From the NCBI GenBank assembly GCA_038530575.1, contig JBCBCP010000005.1:73124-137123 (forward strand): 64,000 bases of DNA, read 5' to 3'. Each line of letters opens with the position of its first letter. Position 1 is the stretch's first letter. Origin of the DNA: JBCBCP01 sp038530575. Lineage in GTDB: Bacteria > Pseudomonadota > Alphaproteobacteria > Rhodobacterales > Rhodobacteraceae. This document shows, piece by piece, positions 27,845 to 35,617 of the stretch. A model generated the notes under the pieces. It ran no database searches and was not told where the DNA came from. It was given only the letters and a program-made list of their open reading frames with translations. The position numbers and the translations under genes were made by a program.

Positions 27845-28954
27845 TTATCCTGCCTCATTGATCGCGGTGACGAGCGAAAGCGCCAGCGCGTGATCACCGC
27901 CATGCTTGCTGCTGATCGCGAAGGGCTCGACCCGCGTCAGCGCGCTGTGGCTTTCGGTGTCATACACATCGTAGCTGATCTGCCGATCCTGCGTGGCCAG
28001 CAAAATCCGTGGGAAAAAGCGGTTACGGTAGAACGTATTGATTGCATAGAGCATCGGCCCCAGCTCACCCTCGGTTGTCCCGGCATCCATGAAATAAGCC
28101 GTGTCACCGTCGATCAACCGGCTTTGAAAACCCCGCACGACCTGCGCCGTCTTACCCATCAGGATACGGCCAAGTACGGGGCGGTCGCTTGGATCGGGGA
28201 CGCTCAGGCCGAGCGTGTCCAGCGTGTGCCCTGGCATCATCCGCACCTGAAAGGAGAGGATTGCGAGCGTCATCAGGCGACCGGAGAGATTGGCCGCTTC
28301 GGGCATGATCCCGAAAGAGGCGGGCAGCTGCAGCGTGATCTTGTATTTCTCGTCCAACGCGGCCTGATCGATCTGCGCAAAGATGCGCACCATGAACCGC
28401 CCGCCCGTGCGGAATACGCTTACCGCTGCGGGCTGGCCCGCGACCAGAACGTGCAGGCCGCTCAGGACGGCAAACGGAAGCGGGCTCAGACACTCGAACT
28501 GGAAGGCGAGTACGCCGCTTCCGTCCGAATGGGCGATTACAGTGTTTTCAACCTCAAGCTCGGTCTCGCGATCCGGTCCAAACCAGCGCAGAACGAAACC
28601 TTCATAAGGCTCTGGCCGATAGATGTTCGCGCCATTCACCGGCAGGCTGATGTCGAGCGGTTGGGTCAGGGGCGTGACCAGGTTCTCAAAGGCTATCGTG
28701 TCAATGGCCCGGGTCAGCTCTGGCGCAGATGCCAGAAACAGCATCCGTTCGGAGCGTCCCGCGTGCATGACGCGGGCAGATGTCCAATGCGGGTGCGCGG
28801 CGGGCCAATCATTTACCTCGGAGCTGCGCAACGCAACGCATGTTGGGGCATCATCGGGCGCGGTGGTGATCACCTGTTCGGCGTCTTTGTCCAAAACGCG
28901 CAGTGCCCAGCCTTCAACCTCAAAGACGCTCGCGATGCTGTCCATCAGGATCAT
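27845..28954 (-). CDS. Unknown 369-residue protein of the sulfotransferase cluster
   Basis: I do not recognise this protein. No signal peptide or membrane helix is evident, and the sequence reads as alternating beta-strand-rich segments, with a conserved-looking C-terminal part (GKTAQVVRGFQSRLIDGDTA, AYFMDAGTTEGELGPMLYAI). Its ATG overlaps the stop of the upstream sulfotransferase by four bases (28951-28954), and its own stop touches the glycosyltransferase-like start, so it must be made together with them. A role in binding or presenting a glycan or lipid acceptor is inference. Confidence 0.7.
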   Translation of the reverse strand: MILMDSIASVFEVEGWALRVLDKDAEQVITTAPDDAPTCVALRSSEVNDWPAAHPHWTSARVMHAGRSERMLFLASAPELTRAIDTIAFENLVTPLTQPLDISLPVNGANIYRPEPYEGFVLRWFGPDRETELEVENTVIAHSDGSGVLAFQFECLSPLPFAVLSGLHVLVAGQPAAVSVFRTGGRFMVRIFAQIDQAALDEKYKITLQLPASFGIMPEAANLSGRLMTLAILSFQVRMMPGHTLDTLGLSVPDPSDRPVLGRILMGKTAQVVRGFQSRLIDGDTAYFMDAGTTEGELGPMLYAINTFYRNRFFPRILLATQDRQISYDVYDTESHSALTRVEPFAISSKHGGDHALALSLVTAINEAG

Positions 28955-29805
28955 TGCTCGTACCCCAGTAGTGCCAATTGCGGCGCAAGCGCGGCGTTCA
29001 GCTGTTCCGTCGTGGCCGCGTCCAGTTTTCTGAACATGCCATAGGTGCCGCCGGTCGCATGCCCCTGCAGCGCTTTGCTGTTTGCGATCCGAAGTGTCAA
29101 TTGTGCCAGCGCAGCATCAGGATCGAAATCATCAGGCAAAAATGGTGCAAGATGCTCTGTCACCGTGCGCAGCAATAGGTCAGACGAAAAGCCCTCGTCA
29201 GTAAACAAATCCTCGTAGCGCAGGACGCGGATGCCTTTTTCGACCATGGGGCGGTAGCATTCGACGATGCGCTGCGCGAACGCGATGGAATGCGGATCCA
29301 GCACGAAGGCTTCGCGCGTGATTTCTGCCGTAAGATCGCGAAGTTTGACGATGTCTGCGCCGGATGCGCCTTCGGTGGTGTGACGCGCCACGGCACTATA
29401 TTGGGAATAAAGGATGTCGCGTGGATCGCGGACCAAAAGCACGGCGGCCGCGATAAAGTCAAAGGCATCGGAAAAGCCCGGTGGGACCTCGCGAAAACCG
29501 TAATGCAGGCAACCCGGCACGGCCTTCATCTGATCCATCAGGTCCTCAACGCCCGACAGGTAAACGCTTTCGCGGGAATAGTCCTGCGCATCGGACAACA
29601 GCACGCCATTGCGGTCCAGCGCCTGCACAATGTTTAGCGGGGCAAACCCTGCGACGCTTGCAATGGCCTCCGCGACGGCCTCCATAACGGAGCTACCCGC
29701 ACGGTATAAATTGAAGAAATACAGAGACTGTTTGTGCTCGGCAGGGCGTTTGACGCGCAAACGTACCCGCGCGTCAAACTCGATAACAATGTCTTCGTCG
29801 TCCAT
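28951..29805 (-). CDS. Sulfotransferase-domain protein B
   Basis: A 284-residue protein with a PAPS-dependent sulfotransferase fold. The 3'-phosphate-binding motif is clear (AAAVLLVRDPRDILYSQYS, about residue 135), and the 5'-phosphosulfate loop appears as LYFFNLYRAGSS near residue 28, without the usual lysine of PKSGTT, replaced by RAG. This change could alter catalysis or make it a pseudo-enzyme. ATG 29805 follows the 96-residue gene by 25 bases. Acceptor unknown. Confidence 0.75.
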   Translation of the reverse strand: MDDEDIVIEFDARVRLRVKRPAEHKQSLYFFNLYRAGSSVMEAVAEAIASVAGFAPLNIVQALDRNGVLLSDAQDYSRESVYLSGVEDLMDQMKAVPGCLHYGFREVPPGFSDAFDFIAAAVLLVRDPRDILYSQYSAVARHTTEGASGADIVKLRDLTAEITREAFVLDPHSIAFAQRIVECYRPMVEKGIRVLRYEDLFTDEGFSSDLLLRTVTEHLAPFLPDDFDPDAALAQLTLRIANSKALQGHATGGTYGMFRKLDAATTEQLNAALAPQLALLGYEQ

Positions 29806-29830
29806 GAGGGCCGGGCGGCCTCCTGCGCCT

Positions 29831-30121
29831 TCAGTAGACGAGGCGATCGCGCGACTTCGTCCGTTGCCGTTTCAGTTCGGCCAGTTGCTCCTGCACCGCC
29901 CGGCGCACTTCTTGCTGGGCGAAAATCTCGGCATAGGCGAACCCTTCGGCCTTCATATGATCGATTTCATCGGTCAATGCCAAGACCTTACTGTGCGCGG
30001 TGCGGATCTCATCGGTATAGAACGTCTCAAGCGCCTCGAAGGCTTTGAAGTTCGCACGTCTATCGACAGGAACGGCTGTCTTGGCGTCTGAACCGGACTC
30101 ACTTAAATAACCTTCACCCAT
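29831..30121 (-). CDS. Small coiled-coil protein in sulfotransferase cluster
   Basis: A 96-residue, highly charged protein; residues about 25-95 form a long amphipathic helix or coiled coil (EALETFYTDEIRTAHSKVLA, EVRRAVQEQLAELKRQRTKS). AGGAG lies 7 bases before ATG 30121, so translation is likely. No family recognised. The position between the two sulfotransferases suggests an adaptor or structural role. Confidence 0.6.
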   Translation of the reverse strand: MGEGYLSESGSDAKTAVPVDRRANFKAFEALETFYTDEIRTAHSKVLALTDEIDHMKAEGFAYAEIFAQQEVRRAVQEQLAELKRQRTKSRDRLVY

Positions 30122-30216
30122 AGGTCACTCCTATTCTTTCGTCGTTCCGAGAGGCTGGCGGCTCCCACTGCCGCCTACCTGCCGGACATATGCAAAATAT
30201 TTTTCTCAAGTCGAAC

Positions 30217-30240
30217 TGATGGGCGAATATTCGCCCGTCA
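30217..30240. promoter_or_regulatory. Near-perfect inverted repeat upstream of the coiled-coil gene
   Basis: The perfect 16-base palindrome GGGCGAATATTCGCCC (30221-30236) is extended on both sides by TGA/TCA with one mismatch. It sits about 96 bases upstream of ATG 30121, in the AT-richer 255-base gap between the two sulfotransferase genes, next to an A/T run (30190-30206). It could be a dimeric repressor site or a transcription pause/terminator for the upstream sulfotransferase; no T-tract follows. Confidence 0.4.
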
Positions 30241-30376
30241 ACGTAAGAAGTTTTTCCGGACAAGCCCTAAAATTAAGCGCAGACCAAATTGAATTCGCGC
30301 CGGGCGGGTATCCGCGCCGTGGCCAAAGCCTTGAGCAGGGATATCTCGTCGCCGCCCGATGCAGACCACGCGTGGC

Positions 30377-31735
30377 TTAGCCCTCGTCGGCATTCTCCAG
30401 CGTCACGGTCAGCCCGCGTGCCATCATTTGGCGCAAAACGATGCGCGCTTCCTGATAGGGCTTGTTTTCTTCCTCTTTCCAGCCAGTCACCAGCGCTTCT
30501 GTGCTGATGTCGGGCTCAGCGACGCGCTTGTGCGCCATCCAGATCGAGGCCGCGACGCGGACGACAATCTGCTGGTCCAATTCGACGGTTTCGGGGGTGT
30601 CGGCCATAATAGTCTCCTGTTCGGGAAGGGTGACAGCGTTTGGGCTGTCTTTGGCAATAGATTTCATGTGTGCGGCTGAGTCTGACAGGGACAAGCCGCT
30701 GGTGGCAAGGTGCACGGCCTGCCGGAACCAGTCGTAATCCGTTGCGCTCAATCGCGCGGCGGCATGCGGCGCAACCTCGTTGGCAAACTGCGCGCTCATC
30801 TTCAGAGCAGAGGATTGCGGGACATGGTTTGTCTCCGCTTTAAAGGTGCCGCCATAGGTCTCTTCGAGCCACGTGCGTTCCTGCGCCCACTGGGCCATGA
30901 TCTGCGAAAATTCAGGCTCGGCTATAAAGGACTTCGGCGAGGCGTCGACGTCTTCGACCTTGCGGGCAAGCGCGTTGCGCATTCGAATAAATCCGCGCAT
31001 TGGCATGTCGTTTGGCTGCTGTGCGCGCAACGCCCAGAACAACAGGCCCGCATCCCGGCCATAGGATTTTACGTTGGTAGCTTTTTCGCGCGCGGGCTCT
31101 GTCATCAATGGGATGTCGATGGACGTGCAAAAATCCGCAATCAGGTCCGAGCGCGCCTGTTCATACGAGCGGACGATCACCTCGCCATGGCGCGCAAACG
31201 TCTCGATCAATCCGCGGTACCCAACCGTCGCGTAGTTGTCGATATGCCCCTTGAGCATCGTTTCGAACTGCGCGCCGCGAAGGGGCGACCCCATGATCAA
31301 TTGCAGGACCAGCGAGTTCAAGAAATCGATTGGTTGGCGAAGATAGAGAATAAAGACCGGCTTTACGTTGTCCGGCAGGGTCGCGAAGACGCTGTGCCGC
31401 AGACGGTCATGTGCAGGGCCGAACCCTTCACAGGAGACGATCAGTTTCCGCCGCGAGTCATCTTCGGCAAGTCTGCGGATTTTGTCGCCCCAGTCCATGC
31501 GGGTGATGGTTTCCGGCACGTGGTAGCCGTCGAAAAAGAACCGTGCGCTGTCCAACTGTGGTGCACCCACCACGCCGCCGCCCGGGGTGCGCGGATGTCC
31601 CGATGTGTCCGCCGGTATATCGATGCCGATGTCAGAATAGACCTGTGCGTTCCGCTCCAGATAATGCTGGATTGCCGTTGTGCCGGTCTTGGGCATGCCC
31701 AAGTGCATTACCAGCTGCTTGTCTTCAATGGTCAT
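30377..31735 (-). CDS. Sulfotransferase-domain protein A with C-terminal extension
   Basis: A 452-residue protein. The N-terminus has a canonical 5'-phosphosulfate loop, LVMHLGMPKTGTTAIQHYLE (residues about 8-27), and a 3'-phosphate-type segment VFILYLRQPIDFLNSLVLQ around 140, so PAPS-dependent sulfation is likely. After about residue 300 comes an extension with helical, charged character and no recognised domain. ATG 31735 is set by homology; upstream in-frame codons to 31873 look non-coding. First gene of the minus-strand cluster; the acceptor is unknown. Confidence 0.8.
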   Translation of the reverse strand: MTIEDKQLVMHLGMPKTGTTAIQHYLERNAQVYSDIGIDIPADTSGHPRTPGGGVVGAPQLDSARFFFDGYHVPETITRMDWGDKIRRLAEDDSRRKLIVSCEGFGPAHDRLRHSVFATLPDNVKPVFILYLRQPIDFLNSLVLQLIMGSPLRGAQFETMLKGHIDNYATVGYRGLIETFARHGEVIVRSYEQARSDLIADFCTSIDIPLMTEPAREKATNVKSYGRDAGLLFWALRAQQPNDMPMRGFIRMRNALARKVEDVDASPKSFIAEPEFSQIMAQWAQERTWLEETYGGTFKAETNHVPQSSALKMSAQFANEVAPHAAARLSATDYDWFRQAVHLATSGLSLSDSAAHMKSIAKDSPNAVTLPEQETIMADTPETVELDQQIVVRVAASIWMAHKRVAEPDISTEALVTGWKEEENKPYQEARIVLRQMMARGLTVTLENADEG

Positions 31736-32011
31736 CAACAAATGCTTTCGTCCGGGGTGCGGTGCCGAAACCGGGCCGCACCCGCTGTGTCGCTTTATCA
31801 CTCCAAAGCAAGCTGTCAAACCCTCGATCTGGCGCTGTGCGGCACAGCTTCCATCAATCCGGGAAGAGCGCAAAGCGCAGCGTTAGATCAAACGAGGTGT
31901 CATCCTTTGCAGACTGACACCCAAGGATGTCACGCGATTCTCCGAAGAACGATAGAGTGTGACGCTTGCCATCCACGATGTCTCGCAACTCATGGGATTT
32001 CTTGGGGGAGA

Positions 32012-32086
32012 TGGCTCCGGCGGTAGGGATCGAACCTACGACCAATTGATTAACAGTCAACTGCTCTACCGCTGAGCTACGCCGGA
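32012..32086 (-). tRNA. tRNA-Asn (GTT)
   Basis: Minus-strand cloverleaf with 7-bp acceptor stem TCCGGCG/CGCCGGA, D arm GCTCAGCGGTAGAGC, anticodon loop CTGTTAA (anticodon GTT), T arm with GGTTCGATCC, discriminator G and encoded CCA. All stems pair. It lies between the sulfotransferase cluster and the metallo-hydrolase gene. Confidence 0.97.
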
Positions 32087-32162
32087 ACGGTTTGGGCGAT
32101 ATAGCAACGTGATTTCGGGGCGTCCAGAGGGTTTTGTGGGGCGCGGATGGATTTTTGTGGCC

Positions 32163-33071
32163 TTATGTCCGGGTGAAACGCGCGGCCGCTGACAGCGGGC
32201 CTTCGTGCATCACCTGACCCTTGCCCAAAAGGTCTATTAGGTGGGCCAGAACATTGCGCTCGGCGGCGGGCAGAAGGGCGGCGGGCGTCTCGGTATAGAT
32301 CGTCTGGGCGAGTGCTGCTGCGTTCTGCGGGCCAGCGGCGAGTACTGTCAGGATCGCCGCCTCGCGCGACTTGCGATGCTGCACTAGCCAGTCGAGCCGG
32401 GCGTTTGGCTCCTGAATCGGTGCGCCGTGCCCGGGGTAAAAGACGCGCCAGGCCCGCTCGGACAGCCTCGTGCAGGACGCCATGAAGTCGGTCAGATCAC
32501 CATCCGGGGGCGAGACAAGCGATGTCGCCCAGCCCATCACGTGATCGGCGGTCAGGCAGGCGTCCCCAAAGCCGAGCGCGATGTGATTGCCCAGATGGCC
32601 GGGGGTGTGGATCACCTCCAGCTTCCAGTCCGCGCCGGTGATGATCGCGCCGTCGGCCAGGGCCTGATCGGGGGCAAAGCTTGTGTCGATGCCCTCGCCC
32701 CCGCCCGCAAGCCCTGTTGCTGCCAGCTGCTGCATCACGGCGCTGCGCCCGGCCTCAGGTCCGCCAAAGGCCAGAACGGGCGCCCCCGTCCGCTCGGCCA
32801 GAGGGGCCGCGAGGGGGCTGTGATCGACATGGGAGTGCGTGACGACGATATGGCTGATTTTCCGGCCCGCGCAGGCGTCCAGGATGGCGGCAAGGTGCGC
32901 CTCGCTCTGCGGGCCGGGATCCACCACCGCGATCTGCTCTGTCCCCACAAGGTAGGTGTTGGTGCCGCGATAGGTCATTGGCGACGGGTTGGGCGCCACG
33001 ATGCGGCGCAGTCCTGGCTCCATCACTTCGGCAACACCGATGGGCGGGTCAAAATCGTCGGGCGGCGTCAT
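32163..33071 (-). CDS. MBL-fold metallo-hydrolase
   Basis: A 302-residue protein of the metallo-beta-lactamase superfamily. The zinc motif T-H-S-H-V-D-H-S is present, followed by HTPGHLGNH (third metal histidine), ADHVMGW and YPGHG near 210-215; a C-terminal winged-helix-like region (about 225-300) resembles LACTB2 and related endoribonuclease or thioesterase-type hydrolases. Substrate undetermined. ATG 33071 is the natural start; divergent from the histidine kinase with a 45-base gap. Confidence 0.87.
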   Translation of the reverse strand: MTPPDDFDPPIGVAEVMEPGLRRIVAPNPSPMTYRGTNTYLVGTEQIAVVDPGPQSEAHLAAILDACAGRKISHIVVTHSHVDHSPLAAPLAERTGAPVLAFGGPEAGRSAVMQQLAATGLAGGGEGIDTSFAPDQALADGAIITGADWKLEVIHTPGHLGNHIALGFGDACLTADHVMGWATSLVSPPDGDLTDFMASCTRLSERAWRVFYPGHGAPIQEPNARLDWLVQHRKSREAAILTVLAAGPQNAAALAQTIYTETPAALLPAAERNVLAHLIDLLGKGQVMHEGPLSAAARFTRT

Positions 33072-33116
33072 GGGCGGGCCTTTCTAAGCGCGGCGGGCAG
33101 GGGTAGGCTCTATCCC

Positions 33117-34427
33117 ATGACGATGGTGTGGCTCAAACACTATATGCCGCGCAGCCTTTATGGACGGGCTGCGCTGATCCTTCTGTTGCCTGTGGTGTTT
33201 CTGCAGGTGCTCGTGTCGGTGCTGTTCGCCCAGCGGTATTTTGAGGACGTCACCCACCAAATGACAGACGCCGCCCTGCGCGAAGTGCGTCTGGCACTGC
33301 GTGTTATCGAGACGGCCGACGTCCAGGGCGGTGCATTGCGCCTGGAACTTCCCGAACTCGCCATGACGGCCCGCGCGATCCCTGCGGAAGACCTCTCGCG
33401 GCCGGATTTCCGGACCTGGGACGATTTTTCAGGCCGGATCGTCACGGAGAGGCTCAAGTCACGTCTGCCGGAGCTACGCCGCGTGGTTCTGACCGCAGAC
33501 AAGGAGGTCCGCCTGTCGTTGCTCAGCGCCGCGGGTCCCGTTGAGATCACGTTTGACCGGTCCAGGGTCTCTGCGTCGAACCCACATCAGCTGCTGGTGA
33601 ACATGGTCTTTTTTGGTATCGTCATCAGTATTGTGGCGCTGATCTACCTGCGCAATCAGCTGCGTCCGATCAAGCGGCTGGCGTCCGCGGCAGAGGCATT
33701 CGGGCGCGGCCGGGTTGAGCCATTTTCCCCCACAGGCGCAACTGAGGTGCGTGCGGCAGGTGCGGCATTTGTGGACATGCGCGGTCGGATCGAGCGGCAG
33801 ATGGAGACGCGCACGCTGATGCTGTCGGGGGTGAGCCATGATCTGCGTACGCCGCTGACCCGCATGCGGCTGGCACTGTCCTTGCTGGAGGACGAAGACC
33901 GGATACCGCTGGAGCGAGACGTAGACGAGATGCAGGAGATGATCGACGCCTTTCTCGACTTTGCCAAAGGCGCAAATGAAGGCACGGCAGAGCCTGTGGA
34001 CCCGATCGCGTTGGCCCGCAGCGTGGTTGAGGACGCCCAGCGTGCAGGGCAAGACGTGATCTTGGCCGACGTGCAGGGGGAAGGAGAGGTCAAGCTCCGC
34101 GCGGCGGCGATGCGGCGGGCGCTGTCGAACCTTGTTGGTAATGCCGTGCGCTATGCGGGCCGGGCCGAGGTGTCGGTGATGCTGACCGACAAATCCATGC
34201 GGTTTCGGGTTGAAGACGACGGGCCGGGCATTGCCGAAGATGACCGGGCGCGTGCCGTGCGGCCGTTCCTGCGGCTTGATGCCGCCCGAAATCAGGACAA
34301 GGGGGGCGGGACCGGCCTTGGTCTTGCGATCGCGACGGATATTGCCCGGGCCCATGGCGGCACCTTGAGGCTTGGCGTGTCCGACCGGCTTGGCGGGCTT
34401 CAGGCAGACATCGTCGTGGCGCGGTAG
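33117..34427 (+). CDS. EnvZ-like sensor histidine kinase
   Basis: A 436-residue inner-membrane kinase. Two transmembrane helices (about 18-38 and 160-182) bracket a periplasmic sensor; HAMP about 180-232; the H-box SGVSHDLRTPLTRMRLALSLL has phospho-acceptor H241; N-box NLVGNAVRYAG, G1 DDGPGI and G2 GGGTGLGLAI complete the ATPase. The layout and the H-box resemble EnvZ. No response-regulator gene is adjacent, so the partner lies elsewhere. ATG 33117 is preferred; the longer frame upstream is on the opposite side of the metallo-hydrolase. Confidence 0.88.
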   Translation: MTMVWLKHYMPRSLYGRAALILLLPVVFLQVLVSVLFAQRYFEDVTHQMTDAALREVRLALRVIETADVQGGALRLELPELAMTARAIPAEDLSRPDFRTWDDFSGRIVTERLKSRLPELRRVVLTADKEVRLSLLSAAGPVEITFDRSRVSASNPHQLLVNMVFFGIVISIVALIYLRNQLRPIKRLASAAEAFGRGRVEPFSPTGATEVRAAGAAFVDMRGRIERQMETRTLMLSGVSHDLRTPLTRMRLALSLLEDEDRIPLERDVDEMQEMIDAFLDFAKGANEGTAEPVDPIALARSVVEDAQRAGQDVILADVQGEGEVKLRAAAMRRALSNLVGNAVRYAGRAEVSVMLTDKSMRFRVEDDGPGIAEDDRARAVRPFLRLDAARNQDKGGGTGLGLAIATDIARAHGGTLRLGVSDRLGGLQADIVVAR

Positions 34428-34473
34428 GCGTTTCTTGCAAGAAACGCGGCGCTGCAATCCTTTGAAGGATTGC
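34428..34473 (+). repeat. Tandem palindrome pair 1 (after histidine kinase)
   Basis: Starts at the base after the stop codon. First unit GCGTTTCTTGCAAGAAACGC (34428-34447) is a perfect 20-base palindrome; six bases later GCAATCCTT/GAAGGATTGC-type hairpin (34454-34473). A weaker GCCTG...CAGGC inversion follows to about 34490. No U-tract. The same two-hairpin plan appears at three other loci in the window. Confidence 0.7.
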
Positions 34474-34542
34474 CTGACCCTGCGGCAGGCTTGCACGAAA
34501 CCGTGGCCCGCCATTAGCTGCGGAGAACACAGGAGGACGACA

Positions 34543-34989
34543 ATGAACCCCTATGAGATGATCCGCGCGCAACTTGAACAGATTGTACCCTTTGCCAACC
34601 ACACCGGCGTTGAGGTGCTTGAGGTTGGCGACGGGTTTGGCCGGACGGGGCTCGAGCAGCGGCCCGAGACGTCGAATCATATCCAGAGCCAGCACGCAGG
34701 TGCGATGTTCACGCTGGGCGAAGCCGCCTCTGGCGCGGCGCTGGCCGGCGCATTGGCGCCCGTGATGCTTGAGGTGCGGCCCGTTGCAGCAGGGGCAGAG
34801 ATCAAATACGTCAAGATCGCCAAGGGCCGGCTCGAGGCGACGGCCCGCACGCAGCGACCGGGTGCGGAGTTGCTGGCCGAGCTGCAGGACCAAGGCAAAG
34901 TGGCATTCGATGTCGAGGTTGACGTCACCGACGCAGACGGCGACACCGTCGTCACGATGCGCGTCGGCTGGCATGTGCGCAAAGGATAG
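34543..34989 (+). CDS. Hotdog-fold thioesterase-like protein (PaaI/DUF4442 type)
   Basis: A 148-residue protein with a hotdog-fold pattern: N-terminal helix, 'GVEVLEVGDGFGRTGLEQRP', then SNHIQSQHAGAMFTLGEAASG, the helix-capping active-site region of PaaI-like thioesterases, and a C-terminal strand set ending VTMRVGWHVRK. Substrate unknown. AGGAGG 6 bases before ATG 34543 fixes the start. It stands between the kinase and a tRNA gene on the other strand. Confidence 0.75.
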   Translation: MNPYEMIRAQLEQIVPFANHTGVEVLEVGDGFGRTGLEQRPETSNHIQSQHAGAMFTLGEAASGAALAGALAPVMLEVRPVAAGAEIKYVKIAKGRLEATARTQRPGAELLAELQDQGKVAFDVEVDVTDADGDTVVTMRVGWHVRKG

Positions 34990-34998
34990 CAAAAGGCG

Positions 34999-35075
34999 TG
35001 GTAGGCCCGGCAGGACTTGAACCCGCAACCAAAGCGTTATGAGCGCTCTGCTCTAACCAATTGAGCTACAGGCCC
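34999..35075 (-). tRNA. tRNA with CAT anticodon, probably tRNA-Ile2 (lysidine type)
   Basis: Minus-strand, 77 bases with encoded CCA. D arm GCTCAATTGGTTAGAGC, anticodon loop CTCATAA, T arm GGTTCAAGTCC. The CAT anticodon fits elongator Met or Ile2. Position 4-69 and 5-68 C-G pairs in the acceptor stem, which TilS recognises in E. coli Ile2, favour tRNA-Ile(k2CAU). The initiator features (C1-A72 mismatch, GGG/CCC anticodon stem) are absent. Identity is an inference; the tRNA call itself is firm. Confidence 0.85.
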
Positions 35076-35127
35076 GCCTGACCTCGTGGCTACCCACGCA
35101 GTCAGGCGCGGTCAAGAGGAGTAAGTG

Positions 35128-35559
35128 ATGACAGACACCCAGATCCTGACGCGGTTCGCCGTTGTCACACTGATTGTCTTTGCAGCGGTCATGGCGATTT
35201 CCGCATTGCTCCAGATCGCATTTCAGTACGAGGCGGGTTCGGGCCTTGGGATTGTCACGATTATCGTTCCGGCGATGGAGGCGGGGCAAACGCAGGCCCG
35301 GCGAACAGGGCAGGCCATGCCCGGCGGACGTATGTGGCGGTTGTCGCTGCTCTTTGGGCTTGTGGGGCTGGTGCTGTCCAGCGCGCTTGCCTTCGGCGCG
35401 GCGGCGGTCATGGGATCTGGCGCGCTCGCAACGGCCTTGGCAGATGCCGACCTTGGCCTGATGGCCGTGATGACGGTGATTATACTGGTGGTCTATATTC
35501 TTGCCGCGCGTTTCTTTTTGGCCTTCGGTCAGCGGCTTGAGCTGAACCGCGCCAAGTAA
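35128..35559 (+). CDS. Small integral membrane protein (ABZJ_00895-like)
   Basis: A 143-residue protein with four predicted helices (about 10-30, 38-53, 72-98, 113-132). The GLGIVTIIVPAMEAGQTQARRTGQAMP segment between the second and third helices is typical of the ABZJ_00895 family as I remember it, whose function is unknown. GAGGAG lies 6 bases upstream of ATG 35128; a GTG three bases before is less likely. Confidence 0.65.
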   Translation: MTDTQILTRFAVVTLIVFAAVMAISALLQIAFQYEAGSGLGIVTIIVPAMEAGQTQARRTGQAMPGGRMWRLSLLFGLVGLVLSSALAFGAAAVMGSGALATALADADLGLMAVMTVIILVVYILAARFFLAFGQRLELNRAK

Positions 35560-35570
35560 GGGCATTTACG

Positions 35571-35600
35571 CCGCGTTGTGTGCGTTGTATCGCAACGCGG
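35571..35600 (+). promoter_or_regulatory. Alternative-pairing inverted repeat upstream of purM
   Basis: CCGCGTTG (35571-35578) and a second GCGTTG (35582-35587) can each pair with CAACGCGG/CAACGC at 35593-35600, so two mutually exclusive hairpins are possible 18 bases before the purM ATG. Could be a simple terminator remnant of the upstream gene or an attenuator-like leader; no ligand-binding fold is recognised. Confidence 0.35.
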
Positions 35601-35617
35601 ACAGAATGGGGCGCAGC

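Noticed and set aside
28951..29805. Sulfotransferase B as a broken gene
   Set aside because: The frame is intact, the 3'-phosphate motif is present and it overlaps its neighbours normally; only the first loop is unusual.
32012..32086. tRNA-Asn as an integration site for the sulfotransferase cluster
   Set aside because: I searched by eye for a copy of the tRNA 3' end near the far border (about 27.0 kb) and found none; no integrase is present.
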